From Paenibacillus pinisoli (GTDB taxonomy: Bacteria > Bacillota > Bacilli > Paenibacillales > Paenibacillaceae), in assembly GCF_003605435.1 (NCBI RefSeq), contig NZ_QXQB01000004.1, forward strand, positions 186,001 to 250,000: DNA of 64,000 bases, in the 5' to 3' direction. Below, one piece after another: positions 1-8,110 of this stretch; the first letter of the stretch is position 1, and every line of letters starts with the position of its first letter. A program made the position numbers and the translations under genes. The notes below the pieces were generated by a model. It had not been told where the DNA came from. It worked only from the letters and a program-made list of their open reading frames with translations, and searched no databases.

Positions 1-173
1 ATATCTTTGACCGGTTTTATCGGGGAGACAAAGGCCGTACCCGCACGGAAGGAGGGGCTGGACTTGGCTTATCCATTGCCAAATGGATCGTTACGAGACA
101 CAACGGCAGGATTGAGGCATCCAGCGTCCAGTATCAGGGGACGAAGATTACGATTGCACTGCCAGCCTTATAG
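1..173 (+). CDS. Sensor histidine kinase, C-terminal end (partial)
   Basis: The reading frame that starts at base 3 is open to TAG at 171-173 and gives 56 residues of a HATPase_c domain. An F-box-like [12 protein letters not shown] is followed by the G2 box [14 protein letters not shown] and a final beta strand ending in ALPAL. The rest of the gene lies left of the window. This is the ATP-binding end of a two-component kinase, probably partnered with an OmpR-type regulator, because the next operon carries four phased direct repeats (284-320). The link between this kinase and that operon is inference from proximity. Confidence 0.85.
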   Translation, partial: IFDRFYRGDKGRTRTEGGAGLGLSIAKWIVTRHNGRIEASSVQYQGTKITIALPAL

Positions 174-222
174 TTATTCATTTTGCCTATTGTCGCAGCG
201 CCTTTATATTTTTTGAGTTTAT

Positions 223-247
223 GCCTCCATTCGTGGAGGCTTTTTTT
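223..247 (+). terminator. Rho-independent terminator of the sensor kinase operon
   Basis: A perfect 7-bp stem GCCTCCA/TGGAGGC closed by a TTCG tetraloop is followed by seven T residues. It sits 50 bp after the kinase stop codon and separates the kinase transcript from the exporter operon. Confidence 0.9.
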
Positions 248-283
248 GTTTGTTTGCCGCTACCATTGAATTGCCATCGTCTT

Positions 284-320
284 TTAAGCTTCGTTTAAAC
301 TTCTCTAAGACAATTCTAAG
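284..320 (+). promoter_or_regulatory. Four phased direct repeats, likely response-regulator operator
   Basis: Boxes of the type TTTAAG, TTTAAA, TCTAAG and TCTAAG recur with their TAAR cores at 284, 295, 305 and 316, so 11, 10 and 11 bp apart, about one helical turn. This is the arrangement bound by OmpR/PhoP-family regulators. A possible -10 (GGATAAC, about 344-350) follows at a distance that would put the last repeat next to the -35 region. The binding protein is not in the window; the neighbouring kinase's partner is the natural candidate. Confidence 0.55.
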
Positions 321-380
321 AGAACTCCTTCATGCTGACCAATGGATAACCATTAAAAGCTTGAAAGGGGAAAGAAACGA

Positions 381-1826
381 ATGAAGTATACGCTGCGGAG
401 AGGGTTTATCTATTGGATGCTGCTCTTAATATTTTTAGCCGGTTGCAGTTCGAAGAATGGAGACGGACAATCGCAGGCCATCGACCCGGACAAACCGGTA
501 ACGTTAAAGGTTGCTTTTATTAATGAACAGATGTTCTACCAAAGCTACGGCAATGTGTTCAGCGCCAAATATCCGAATGTGCAATTCGAGGTCATCTCGA
601 CGATGGATGCAGCCATGAGCAAGGATCCTGCGCAAGCGATGATCGACCTGGTTGACGAGACCCAGCCGGATGTCGTGATGCTGACCATGGCGCAATATGA
701 AGCGATGGCTGCGGACGGCCGATTATATGAATTGGATTCGATGGTCACGCAAAGCGGATTCCAGTTGGAGCAAATGGTAGAAGGAGTGGTTCAACTGCTG
801 CGCGATGCAGGAGGAGGCAAGCTCTACGGACTTGCACCTACCTTCAATACCAACGCACTGTACTACAACAAAGATTTATTCGCGAAATACGGTGTGCCGG
901 AGCCTACGGATTTCATGACCTGGGAAGAAGTGCTCAAGCTGGCTGCGCGTTTCCCGACGGACGGGGATGACAACTCAAGGATTTATGGCCTTGCAAGCTC
1001 CATGTTTGCCCAAGACCCGTTCCAACTCATAAAGGACATGGCGGCTGCCAAAGGCTTGAATTATTTGAATGCGGATGCGACAGAGCTGACTATGTCGGAG
1101 CCGGAATGGAGAGAGATCTTCCGTGAGGTTGTGGAGGGCTATCAGTCCAAAACCGTTCATCAGCCTGTACCGCCGCAAGGAGACGGGGGGATGATGTTCT
1201 CAGCGGACAGCATGCTCTTCAACAACGGACGGGCAGCGATGGTTATCGATAACTCCAGCATGATTAATTTCATGGGCGGAGGCATGGCGATGGTCAGTTC
1301 GACAGACGGCTCCGACACGTCCAGCAGCCAGCCGGAGAAAGTGAACATGGGGATCGTGACAGCGCCGGTTGATGCTGCTACGCCGGATATGACAAGCGCT
1401 TATACGGTATCGCAAATTTTCTCCATCAACGCCGCATCGTCCCAGACGGATATCGCGTGGGCCTTCATCCAGTATGTTCATGGGGATGAAGCCGCCAAAA
1501 TCAGGTCGAATACAGCAATCGATTTGCAATCGCGCCTCGGATACGAGACGAATGCCGATGGCGTTAATCTGGAGCCGTTTTACAAGCTTAAGCCTCTGCC
1601 GATGGAGACGACAAGCTGGTATCCTAAGGGCTTCCGCAGCAGCTTCGGCAAAATTGCGAGTGAAGAGATCAGCGCAGCATCAAGCGGAAGCAAAAGTGCG
1701 GATGAAGCTTTCGATTCGATTATTAGCAGAGGAGCGGAAGCGTTAGCGGAAGCTAATCTGAGCGGGGAGAAGGAGCAAGGAGGCGGAGGTGGCGGATTTG
1801 GAGCAAGCGTCATGTTCGCAGGATAG
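381..1826 (+). CDS. Extracellular solute-binding lipoprotein of an exporter-type operon
   Basis: The product of 481 residues starts with a lipoprotein signal peptide and lipobox LAGC (Cys22), and resembles family-1 (sugar-type) ABC binding proteins: a periplasmic-binding fold with motifs such as LYGLAPTFNTNALYYNKDLF and a C-terminal Trp/Tyr-rich ligand wall. The start is ATG with GAAAGGGGAAAG upstream. It is the first gene of a five-gene operon whose other members look like an export or envelope-stress system, so it may sense or deliver a compound rather than feed import. The last 18 residues are glycine-rich because they overlap the next gene's ribosome binding site. Confidence 0.8.
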   Translation: MKYTLRRGFIYWMLLLIFLAGCSSKNGDGQSQAIDPDKPVTLKVAFINEQMFYQSYGNVFSAKYPNVQFEVISTMDAAMSKDPAQAMIDLVDETQPDVVMLTMAQYEAMAADGRLYELDSMVTQSGFQLEQMVEGVVQLLRDAGGGKLYGLAPTFNTNALYYNKDLFAKYGVPEPTDFMTWEEVLKLAARFPTDGDDNSRIYGLASSMFAQDPFQLIKDMAAAKGLNYLNADATELTMSEPEWREIFREVVEGYQSKTVHQPVPPQGDGGMMFSADSMLFNNGRAAMVIDNSSMINFMGGGMAMVSSTDGSDTSSSQPEKVNMGIVTAPVDAATPDMTSAYTVSQIFSINAASSQTDIAWAFIQYVHGDEAAKIRSNTAIDLQSRLGYETNADGVNLEPFYKLKPLPMETTSWYPKGFRSSFGKIASEEISAASSGSKSADEAFDSIISRGAEALAEANLSGEKEQGGGGGGFGASVMFAG

Positions 1827-2541
1827 CCTCGAGGAGAATAGTCAAGAACGCGAAAAGAGTGCTTCGTATCCAGAGCCTATTGTCAGCTTATCTGGCATTT
1901 GCAAAACATTCGGGTCCGGTACTACGAAGATTCATGTGCTGAAGGGGGTCGATATGCGCTTGAACATGGGCCAGCTTGCCATACTGAAGGGAAGATCGGG
2001 TTCTGGCAAAACAACGCTGCTGAACATAATTGGCGGGCTCGATATGCCGACCGAAGGGGATGTTCAGGTCGGAGGCCACCACTTTCACCGCATGGGAGAC
2101 AAAGAGCGCACCCGTGTCCGCAAGTGCGAAATCGGGTTCATCTTCCAAGCCTTTGCGCTTCACCCCTTGATGTCGGCTTGGGAGAATGTTGAATTGGGAC
2201 TGCGGCTATCCGGGGTTTCATCTGCTCAATGGACGGACCGCATTGCCGATTGCTTGGAGCAGGTTGGCATGACGGGGAGAGCGCAGCATCGTCCGTATGA
2301 GCTGTCAGGAGGAGAACAGCAGCGGGTGGCAATCGCCAAGGCGATCGCCCCCCGGCCTAAGCTGCTGCTTGCGGACGAGCCAACTGCCGAGCTAGATACC
2401 CGCATGTCGGAGCGGATTATGGGACTATTCGAAAGGCTGCGTTCGGAGGAGAGGATGACGATATGTATGACAACACATGACCAAACGATGCTGGAGGTGG
2501 CAGACCATGTCTACGAAATGGCGGATGGAAGATTGGTTTAA
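1789..2541 (+). CDS. ABC transporter ATP-binding protein (LolD/MacB type)
   Basis: 250 residues with Walker A GRSGSGKT (68-75), Q-loop Gln120, signature LSGGEQQR (172-179) and Walker B LLLADEPT (192-199) followed by a D-loop ELDT. It belongs to the LolD/MacB/FtsE-like class that powers FtsX-type permeases. I chose the GTG at 1789 because AAGGAGG at 1777-1783 is ideally placed; this makes the gene overlap the binding-protein gene by 38 bp. The long N-terminal extension of about 30 residues before the ABC fold is unusual. Likely partner is the permease at 3544-6351; a second ATPase is encoded downstream. Confidence 0.88.
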   Translation: MADLEQASCSQDSLEENSQEREKSASYPEPIVSLSGICKTFGSGTTKIHVLKGVDMRLNMGQLAILKGRSGSGKTTLLNIIGGLDMPTEGDVQVGGHHFHRMGDKERTRVRKCEIGFIFQAFALHPLMSAWENVELGLRLSGVSSAQWTDRIADCLEQVGMTGRAQHRPYELSGGEQQRVAIAKAIAPRPKLLLADEPTAELDTRMSERIMGLFERLRSEERMTICMTTHDQTMLEVADHVYEMADGRLV

Positions 2542-3547
2542 GCGCCAGAGCCGCGTGTTGCTGATCGGTGTATGCTGTGCGGGGCTCATCGTGTCGATGT
2601 CTGCTTGCAGCTTCTCTTCGCAGTCGGAGGAAGCAGAGCTGATTGAGCTGATCCAGTCTCCCAAAATTTCCAAGAAGCCGGAATACAAAGTAGCCAAATC
2701 GACGATAGAGCTCAAAGTGAATGCGACCGGCAAGCTGATGTCGAAGAGGCAAGAAAGTTTGCATTTCCTTTCTAATAGCGGACAAATAGTTGAAGTGCTG
2801 GTAGAGCCCGGAGAGAAAGTGTCGAAAGGCCAGCTGCTTGCAGTCATCGATACCGGCAATCTGGAGAATCAGATCAAACGCAAGGAGATTGAAATCAGGC
2901 AAGCCGAGCTTAATATGACCGAAAAGATTAGAGCGAATACCCGCACCGAGGTTGACGACTTGAACTTTGAGCTGCTGAAGAGCGAGATGGAGGAGTTGAA
3001 GGCGCAGCGAGAAGCCTCTCGGCTAACCGCGCCATTCAGCGGCACGCTTGTTTCCTTCAATAAGAAAATTGGCGATGCCATCAAGGCGTATGAGCCGGTG
3101 GGGGTATTATCGGACATGAGCGCGCTAACTGTAGCAGCCAAGTTTTCTGCCTCTGATCTGGAGAAGATCGCTATAGGCATGGAGGCAACCGTCAACATCA
3201 ATACAGCTGGCACCCATTCCGGCAAAGTCGCCCGATTGCCCCTCTCCAGCGAATCCAGCGGAAAGGATGATTCTTTGGATTTGTATGTGCTGATCGAGCT
3301 GAATCCTTTTCCGGCTGATGTACAGGCGGGCACTCCGCTAAGCATATCTGTCGTAACTGAACGCAAGCAAGATGCGGTGCTGATCCCTCCTTCCGCGCTG
3401 AAGAAGGCATCCGGCAGAAATTATGTGCAGGTTGTGGATGAGAACGGAAATAAACGGGAAGTGGATGTTGAAGTGGGCCTGACAACCGCTACTGAAGTAG
3501 AAATCGTCAAGGGGCTTGAACCGGGTCAGAGGGTGATCGGTCAATGA
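2507..3547 (+). CDS. HlyD/MacA-like efflux adaptor lipoprotein
   Basis: 346 residues. The N-terminus has a hydrophobic segment and a likely lipobox MSAC (Cys34). A split biotinyl-lipoyl domain follows: GQIVEVLVEPGEKVSKGQ, then a short helical hairpin of about 40 residues, then LTAPFSGTLVSFNKKIGDAI, and a beta-barrel domain. This is the membrane-fusion or adaptor fold; in Gram-positives such proteins (for example YknX) work with FtsX-type permeases. ATG at 2507 is preceded by GGAGGTGG with 6-bp spacing and overlaps the end of the ATPase gene. It overlaps the permease gene by 4 bp (ATGA). Confidence 0.85.
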   Translation: MSTKWRMEDWFKRQSRVLLIGVCCAGLIVSMSACSFSSQSEEAELIELIQSPKISKKPEYKVAKSTIELKVNATGKLMSKRQESLHFLSNSGQIVEVLVEPGEKVSKGQLLAVIDTGNLENQIKRKEIEIRQAELNMTEKIRANTRTEVDDLNFELLKSEMEELKAQREASRLTAPFSGTLVSFNKKIGDAIKAYEPVGVLSDMSALTVAAKFSASDLEKIAIGMEATVNINTAGTHSGKVARLPLSSESSGKDDSLDLYVLIELNPFPADVQAGTPLSISVVTERKQDAVLIPPSALKKASGRNYVQVVDENGNKREVDVEVGLTTATEVEIVKGLEPGQRVIGQ

Positions 3548-6351
3548 AGCCGCTGCTTCGATTTCTTCGGCGTAAAATGTGGAACAACCGCCCGCTGACG
3601 GTCAGTTCTTTTATTGGGCTGCTGCTTGCCGTTTCGTTTACTAGCAGCATTCCCTTTTATACGGACCACGCATTGTCCAGGATCATCTCCGCAACGCTCC
3701 ATGAAGAGAGAGCGGGCTCGCCGCCGGGCTCGCTGCTGACCAGGTATCAGCCTGCGCGCAACGATCCTGCCGAGCCAGAGTCGCTAGCTGCGCTGCACGA
3801 CTATATGATGAACAAGCTTCCAGAGCGAATCGGCTATCCGCTACTGCAATCCATTGCCACTTATTCCGTTGCGCAATCACAGCTTCGGCAAGACGCGGCG
3901 GCGGGCGGCGGGGATAATCGCCGAAGGCAAATGTCGCTTATGGCTCAATCGGGTTTAGCGGAAGAAATAGAGATAATCGATGGGGCGATGTACGGAAATT
4001 CATCAGACAGCGACGGCATTATTGAAGCGGTTGTCTGGGAGAATGCGCGGAGCCGGAACTATCTGGAGGTCGGGGACGTGTATCAATACACGCTGCCAAC
4101 AGCCAAAGGCAATAAAGTCTTGAAGATTAAGGTCGTAGGAGTGTTCCAGCCGAAGGATGCGAATTCGGATTATTGGTATCAGGGGCTGGATGTTTTCTCC
4201 GGCGTACTGATGATCAACCCGGATATGTTCGCGGAAGAGGTGATGAAGGGCCTGTCAGCTTCGGTCAATACAGTGAATTGGTACGGGCTTTACGATCTGC
4301 AGGAACTGCAAAGCAGCGACTTGGGCAGACTGGAGAAGCTCTTGCAGAGGCTGGAGCCGGATATGTTCCAGATGCTGCGCAATAGCCGGGTCGATCTAAG
4401 CTTCCTGGATCTGATTAGAACATTCAAGAAGGAAAGCCAGCAGGTCCAAATGACATTATTTACGCTTGCTGCGCCGATGCTTGCATTATGTTTTTATTTT
4501 ATCTACATCAATGCCAGACAATCTCTTGAGCGTCAGCGCAATGATATTGCGGTGCTGCGCAGCCGAGGGGCGGAGATGCGGCTCATCTTTGCCATCTTCC
4601 TGCTGGAGGGGGCGCTGCTCGGTGCAGCCGCATGGCTTCTTGGCATGTTAGGCGCAGCGGGAATGGCCCGGCTTATGGTAACTACGGATGGATTCATGCA
4701 ATTTTCGATTGGCAAGGATGCGGCTATCGGTTGGAATAATGCCGCCGGTGCCTATGGACTCGCTGCCGTTGCGGCGGCCATTCTTGCCGGACTGCTGCCT
4801 GTTGCAGGTTATGGCAAGAATTCGATCGTCGGGCATAAGCAGGAGCTGGCAAGAGCCGATCGTAAGCCTTTTTGGCAACGCTGGTATATCGATATTGTTC
4901 TGCTCCTTGCTTCTGGCGCAGGCTGGTATCTCTTCCAAAGCGGCCAGTTGAATGCAGGCCAGCAGTCCGACTCCGGCAGCCTTCAGGTTCATCCGGCGTT
5001 TTTCTTCGTCCCGGCTGTTGCGGTCTTCTCCGCCGGGCTCGTCAGCCTGCGGTTGTTCCCTTTGCTGCTGAAGCTGCTTCATAGGATGCTGCGGAGATGG
5101 CTGCCGGTTACGTTCCACCTTGCGCTCGTCCAATTGTCCCGTTCCCAAAAAAGCTATTTCCCATTAATGCTCCTGCTTGTTATGACGATGGGATTAGGCA
5201 TCTATCATGCTTCGGCGGCGCGAACGATCGACAGGAATGAGGGAGAGAGAATCATGTACAGCAACGGAACAGATGTCGTGATTCAGCCTGTATGGGAAGG
5301 CAAGCTTCAGCTGTATGACGAGAATGGCAATTATATACCAGACGATCAGCCGAGAGAGACGATCTATACGGAGCCGCCGCTCGCCCCTTTTGAAGAGATG
5401 CCGGGTGTGAAGTCGCATGTCCGTGTGCTTCAAGCCGAGGGCGACTTAACTGTGGCGGGCAAGTCGCTTGGGAAAGGGCTGCTGATGGGCATTGATAATG
5501 TCGCCTTTGCTTCCAGCGCTTGGTGGAGGCATGATCTGTACAAGGGGGCGCATCCCTTTCAACTGCTGCGCTGGATGGGGGATTACGAGCAAGGAGTCAT
5601 TGTGTCAAAAGCTTTTGCGGACCGGAATGCTTTGAAGCAGGGCGATCTGATTCAGATGACGGTACAAAAGGTTCCGATCGAATTCGTCGTTGTCGGCATA
5701 TCGGAATATTGGCCGTCGCTGTCCCCGCAGCAGTCCTTTGTTATTGCCAATCTCGATTATGTATATGACCTTATTCCGCTAATGCCTTATGGGCTCTGGC
5801 TGGATATGGAGGATGGCGCCAAAGTAATGCCGGTTGTAGGCCATTTGCGCGAGCATGGCATTGAGACCGCCAGCTTGCGGGATGCCCGCAATGAACGGAT
5901 TCTCCAGAAGCTGCTTCCTTCCAGAGAGGGGACGTATGGCATTCTGACGCTTGGCTTTATCGTATCGGTCGCTGTATCTTTTATTGGCTATTTGCTCTTC
6001 TGGATCTACAGTCTGGCGAGAAGGACGGTGCAGATGGGCATATTGCGCGCTACGGGTTTGGCGCGGGGCCAGCTGACCTTCATCCTGCTGCTGGAGCAGC
6101 TGCTTACAACAGGGCTCGCCATTGGGCTTGGACTTGGGATCGGCCGGCTGGTCAGCAAGCTGTTCCTGCCGCTGCTGCAGACTAGCGGAGGAGCGCAAGT
6201 GCCGCCGTTTATGATTGTTTTCGAATGGAGGGACACCGTACAGCTGCTTGTTATTGTACTTGCCATGCTGTCCGTCGGAGCATGCGTATTGACCGTTCAG
6301 ATATGGCGTCTGCGCGTCCATCAAGCTGTGAAGCTGGGAGAAGAAAGGTAG
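3544..6351 (+). CDS. Large FtsX-like ABC permease
   Basis: 935 residues with an N-terminal membrane anchor, a long extracellular region (about 40-290), a first FtsX membrane block of several helices (about 300-420 and 450-560), a second extracellular domain (about 570-790), and a C-terminal FtsX block ending with the LRVHQAVKLGEE cytoplasmic tail. FtsX_ECD-like and duplicated FtsX domains are typical of MacB-type transporters that move lipids, peptides or drugs or transmit mechanical signals across the envelope. It starts with ATG overlapping the adaptor stop codon, so translation is coupled. Substrate unknown. Confidence 0.85.
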   Translation: MKPLLRFLRRKMWNNRPLTVSSFIGLLLAVSFTSSIPFYTDHALSRIISATLHEERAGSPPGSLLTRYQPARNDPAEPESLAALHDYMMNKLPERIGYPLLQSIATYSVAQSQLRQDAAAGGGDNRRRQMSLMAQSGLAEEIEIIDGAMYGNSSDSDGIIEAVVWENARSRNYLEVGDVYQYTLPTAKGNKVLKIKVVGVFQPKDANSDYWYQGLDVFSGVLMINPDMFAEEVMKGLSASVNTVNWYGLYDLQELQSSDLGRLEKLLQRLEPDMFQMLRNSRVDLSFLDLIRTFKKESQQVQMTLFTLAAPMLALCFYFIYINARQSLERQRNDIAVLRSRGAEMRLIFAIFLLEGALLGAAAWLLGMLGAAGMARLMVTTDGFMQFSIGKDAAIGWNNAAGAYGLAAVAAAILAGLLPVAGYGKNSIVGHKQELARADRKPFWQRWYIDIVLLLASGAGWYLFQSGQLNAGQQSDSGSLQVHPAFFFVPAVAVFSAGLVSLRLFPLLLKLLHRMLRRWLPVTFHLALVQLSRSQKSYFPLMLLLVMTMGLGIYHASAARTIDRNEGERIMYSNGTDVVIQPVWEGKLQLYDENGNYIPDDQPRETIYTEPPLAPFEEMPGVKSHVRVLQAEGDLTVAGKSLGKGLLMGIDNVAFASSAWWRHDLYKGAHPFQLLRWMGDYEQGVIVSKAFADRNALKQGDLIQMTVQKVPIEFVVVGISEYWPSLSPQQSFVIANLDYVYDLIPLMPYGLWLDMEDGAKVMPVVGHLREHGIETASLRDARNERILQKLLPSREGTYGILTLGFIVSVAVSFIGYLLFWIYSLARRTVQMGILRATGLARGQLTFILLLEQLLTTGLAIGLGLGIGRLVSKLFLPLLQTSGGAQVPPFMIVFEWRDTVQLLVIVLAMLSVGACVLTVQIWRLRVHQAVKLGEER

Positions 6352-6358
6352 GGATCGC

Positions 6359-7216
6359 ATGATCGACTGCGAAGGACTGGTGAAGATCTACAAGTCGGAC
6401 GATGTGGAGGTCGTGGCTCTCCAGGGGTTGAATTTGAAGGTTGCGAGCAAAGAGATGATCGCCATCATCGGCAACAGTGGCAGCGGAAAGTCGACGCTGC
6501 TTAATATATTGGGCGGTCTGGATCGTCCGTCCGCAGGCAAAGCCGTCGTAGGAGAATGGGATCTGCTGCAGATTAATGAGAAGGAGCGGGTCGCCTACAA
6601 GCGGAATACGGTCGGTTTTATATGGCAGAACAATTCGCGAAATCTGCTTCCTTATTTGACTGTGCTGGAGAATGTGGAGACGGCTATGATGGTTGCCGGG
6701 AAAGTCGACGGCGCGTATGCCAGGCAATTGATTGAGTGGGTAGGGTTGACGCATCGCATTAACAATAAGCTGGTTCAGCTGTCCGGCGGGGAGCAGCAGC
6801 GAACGGCGATTGCCATCTCGCTCGCCAACCGGCCTTCCCTGTTGCTGGCGGATGAACCGACAGGCTCAGTCGACGCCCAAACCTCCGATCAGATTATGAA
6901 TATATTCCGCAGCTTGAACAGCGAGACTGGAGCGACGATTGTCATCGTAACACATGATCTGTCCTTGGCGCGCAAGGTTGACCGTGTCGTGGCGATCAGG
7001 GACGGGATGACGAGCTCGGAGATGATCAAGCGTTCTGCATCGGAGCAGGAACAGTCGGCGCTGGCAAAGGAAGAGCACGAGGAATATGCGGTTGTAGACC
7101 GGTTCGGCAGGCTGCAAATTCCAGAAGAGCTGAGGCAAAGGCTGGGCATTCAAAATAAAGTAAAGCTATCCGTAGACGACGCCAGATTAATGCTGGAAGT
7201 GCCGCATACGAAATAG
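6359..7216 (+). CDS. ABC ATPase with C-terminal AbrB-like domain
   Basis: 285 residues. Residues 1-225 form an ABC ATPase: Walker A GNSGSGKS (38-45), signature LSGGEQQR (141-148), Walker B LLLADEPT (161-168), H-loop VTHD. Residues about 242-283 match the AbrB/SpoVT swapped-hairpin pattern: VDRFGRLQIPEELRQR, then LGIQNKVKLSV and DDARLMLEV. In AbrB and MraZ relatives this fold binds DNA as a dimer. A fusion could let the transporter ATPase act on transcription or could serve as a dimerisation tail; the sequence alone does not say which. It follows the permease gene by 7 bp and would be the second ATPase of the operon. Confidence 0.85.
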   Translation: MIDCEGLVKIYKSDDVEVVALQGLNLKVASKEMIAIIGNSGSGKSTLLNILGGLDRPSAGKAVVGEWDLLQINEKERVAYKRNTVGFIWQNNSRNLLPYLTVLENVETAMMVAGKVDGAYARQLIEWVGLTHRINNKLVQLSGGEQQRTAIAISLANRPSLLLADEPTGSVDAQTSDQIMNIFRSLNSETGATIVIVTHDLSLARKVDRVVAIRDGMTSSEMIKRSASEQEQSALAKEEHEEYAVVDRFGRLQIPEELRQRLGIQNKVKLSVDDARLMLEVPHTK

Positions 7217-7232
7217 AAAGGAGACTTGCATA

Positions 7233-7847
7233 ATGTCCTCCTCCCATTTTGAAACGCTCGTACAGTCGCATTTGCCAGAATTGCGCAGGTACTGCTACTA
7301 CTTGTCAGGCTCCGTATGGGATGGCGAGGACCTGTATCAGGAGACGCTGGCCAAGTCATTCAGCTATTACGCTAGAAAGGGCGACATCAAGGAGGTAAGA
7401 CCTTTCTTGTACCGGGTAGCCAAAAACCGGTGGCATGATGAATACCGGCGAAGCGGGCCGGGGGAGCGGGAGCTGGCTGCGGCAGAGGCAGGCAGTGCCG
7501 CCGATGCGGACTATGCAGAAGTGCTGGGCTGGATGGAGTGGGTAGCCCGATGTATGCCGCCCAGACAAATCATAGTATGGCTCTTGGCCGATTATTTCGG
7601 CTATACGATGAAAGAAATCGCAAGCGGTCTGCGTACGACCATGTCGGCGGTCCGCTCCATCTTGTTCCGTGCAAGGCTAAGGCTGCGTGAATGTCACGCA
7701 GCTCAGCCCAATGCAGCATTCGCGGCAGACCGTAAATCTATGAAGGAGCTTTGCTTTCTGGTGGAGCGATTGGTCTATTGCATAATCCGGGACAATCCGG
7801 AGCCGTTGTTTCGGTCAAGGGTCGGTTGGGGAACGCGGCTAAAGTAA
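7233..7847 (+). CDS. ECF-type RNA polymerase sigma factor
   Basis: 204 residues. Region 2 includes DLYQETLAKSFSYYARK and VRPFLYRVAKNRWHDEYRR; region 4 is the helix-turn-helix around MKEIASGLRTTMSAVRSILFRARLRLRE. A tail of about 50 residues follows. ATG 7233 is preceded by AAAGGAGA and lies 17 bp after the ATPase gene, so it is probably the last gene of the exporter operon. No anti-sigma gene follows; control could instead be transcriptional through the phased repeats at 284-320 (inference). Confidence 0.8.
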   Translation: MSSSHFETLVQSHLPELRRYCYYLSGSVWDGEDLYQETLAKSFSYYARKGDIKEVRPFLYRVAKNRWHDEYRRSGPGERELAAAEAGSAADADYAEVLGWMEWVARCMPPRQIIVWLLADYFGYTMKEIASGLRTTMSAVRSILFRARLRLRECHAAQPNAAFAADRKSMKELCFLVERLVYCIIRDNPEPLFRSRVGWGTRLK

Positions 7848-7869
7848 GACGCAGATGGAGAGAGTCGGT

Positions 7870-7898
7870 GCTGCTGCTATGAGCAGCTTTATTGTTTT
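7870..7898 (+). terminator. Probable terminator after the ECF sigma gene
   Basis: A short stem GCTGCT/AGCAGC is followed by TTTATTGTTTTG. Modest stability, but it stands 23 bp after the stop codon at the end of the operon. Confidence 0.5.
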
Positions 7899-8110
7899 GG
7901 CAAGGGAGCTGACCCAAAAGGTGAAGTAGTAGTGCAACACACCGCTAAGCAAGCCAAAATGGCGGAATCGTGCAGATAGAGTTGCAGAGAAACGTTAAAG
8001 CTTGGAGTCGTCCCAAGAGCGGCGCGGGCTGCAAGCCGTAAAAAACGGCTTAGAGCGTGGAAAGTTACTGCGGCGAGCTGTAGAAGACGGCTTACAGCGT
8101 AAAAAGTAGC

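Noticed and set aside
7..216. Small protein at the left edge
   Set aside because: It overlaps, in another frame, the clear HATPase end of the histidine kinase.
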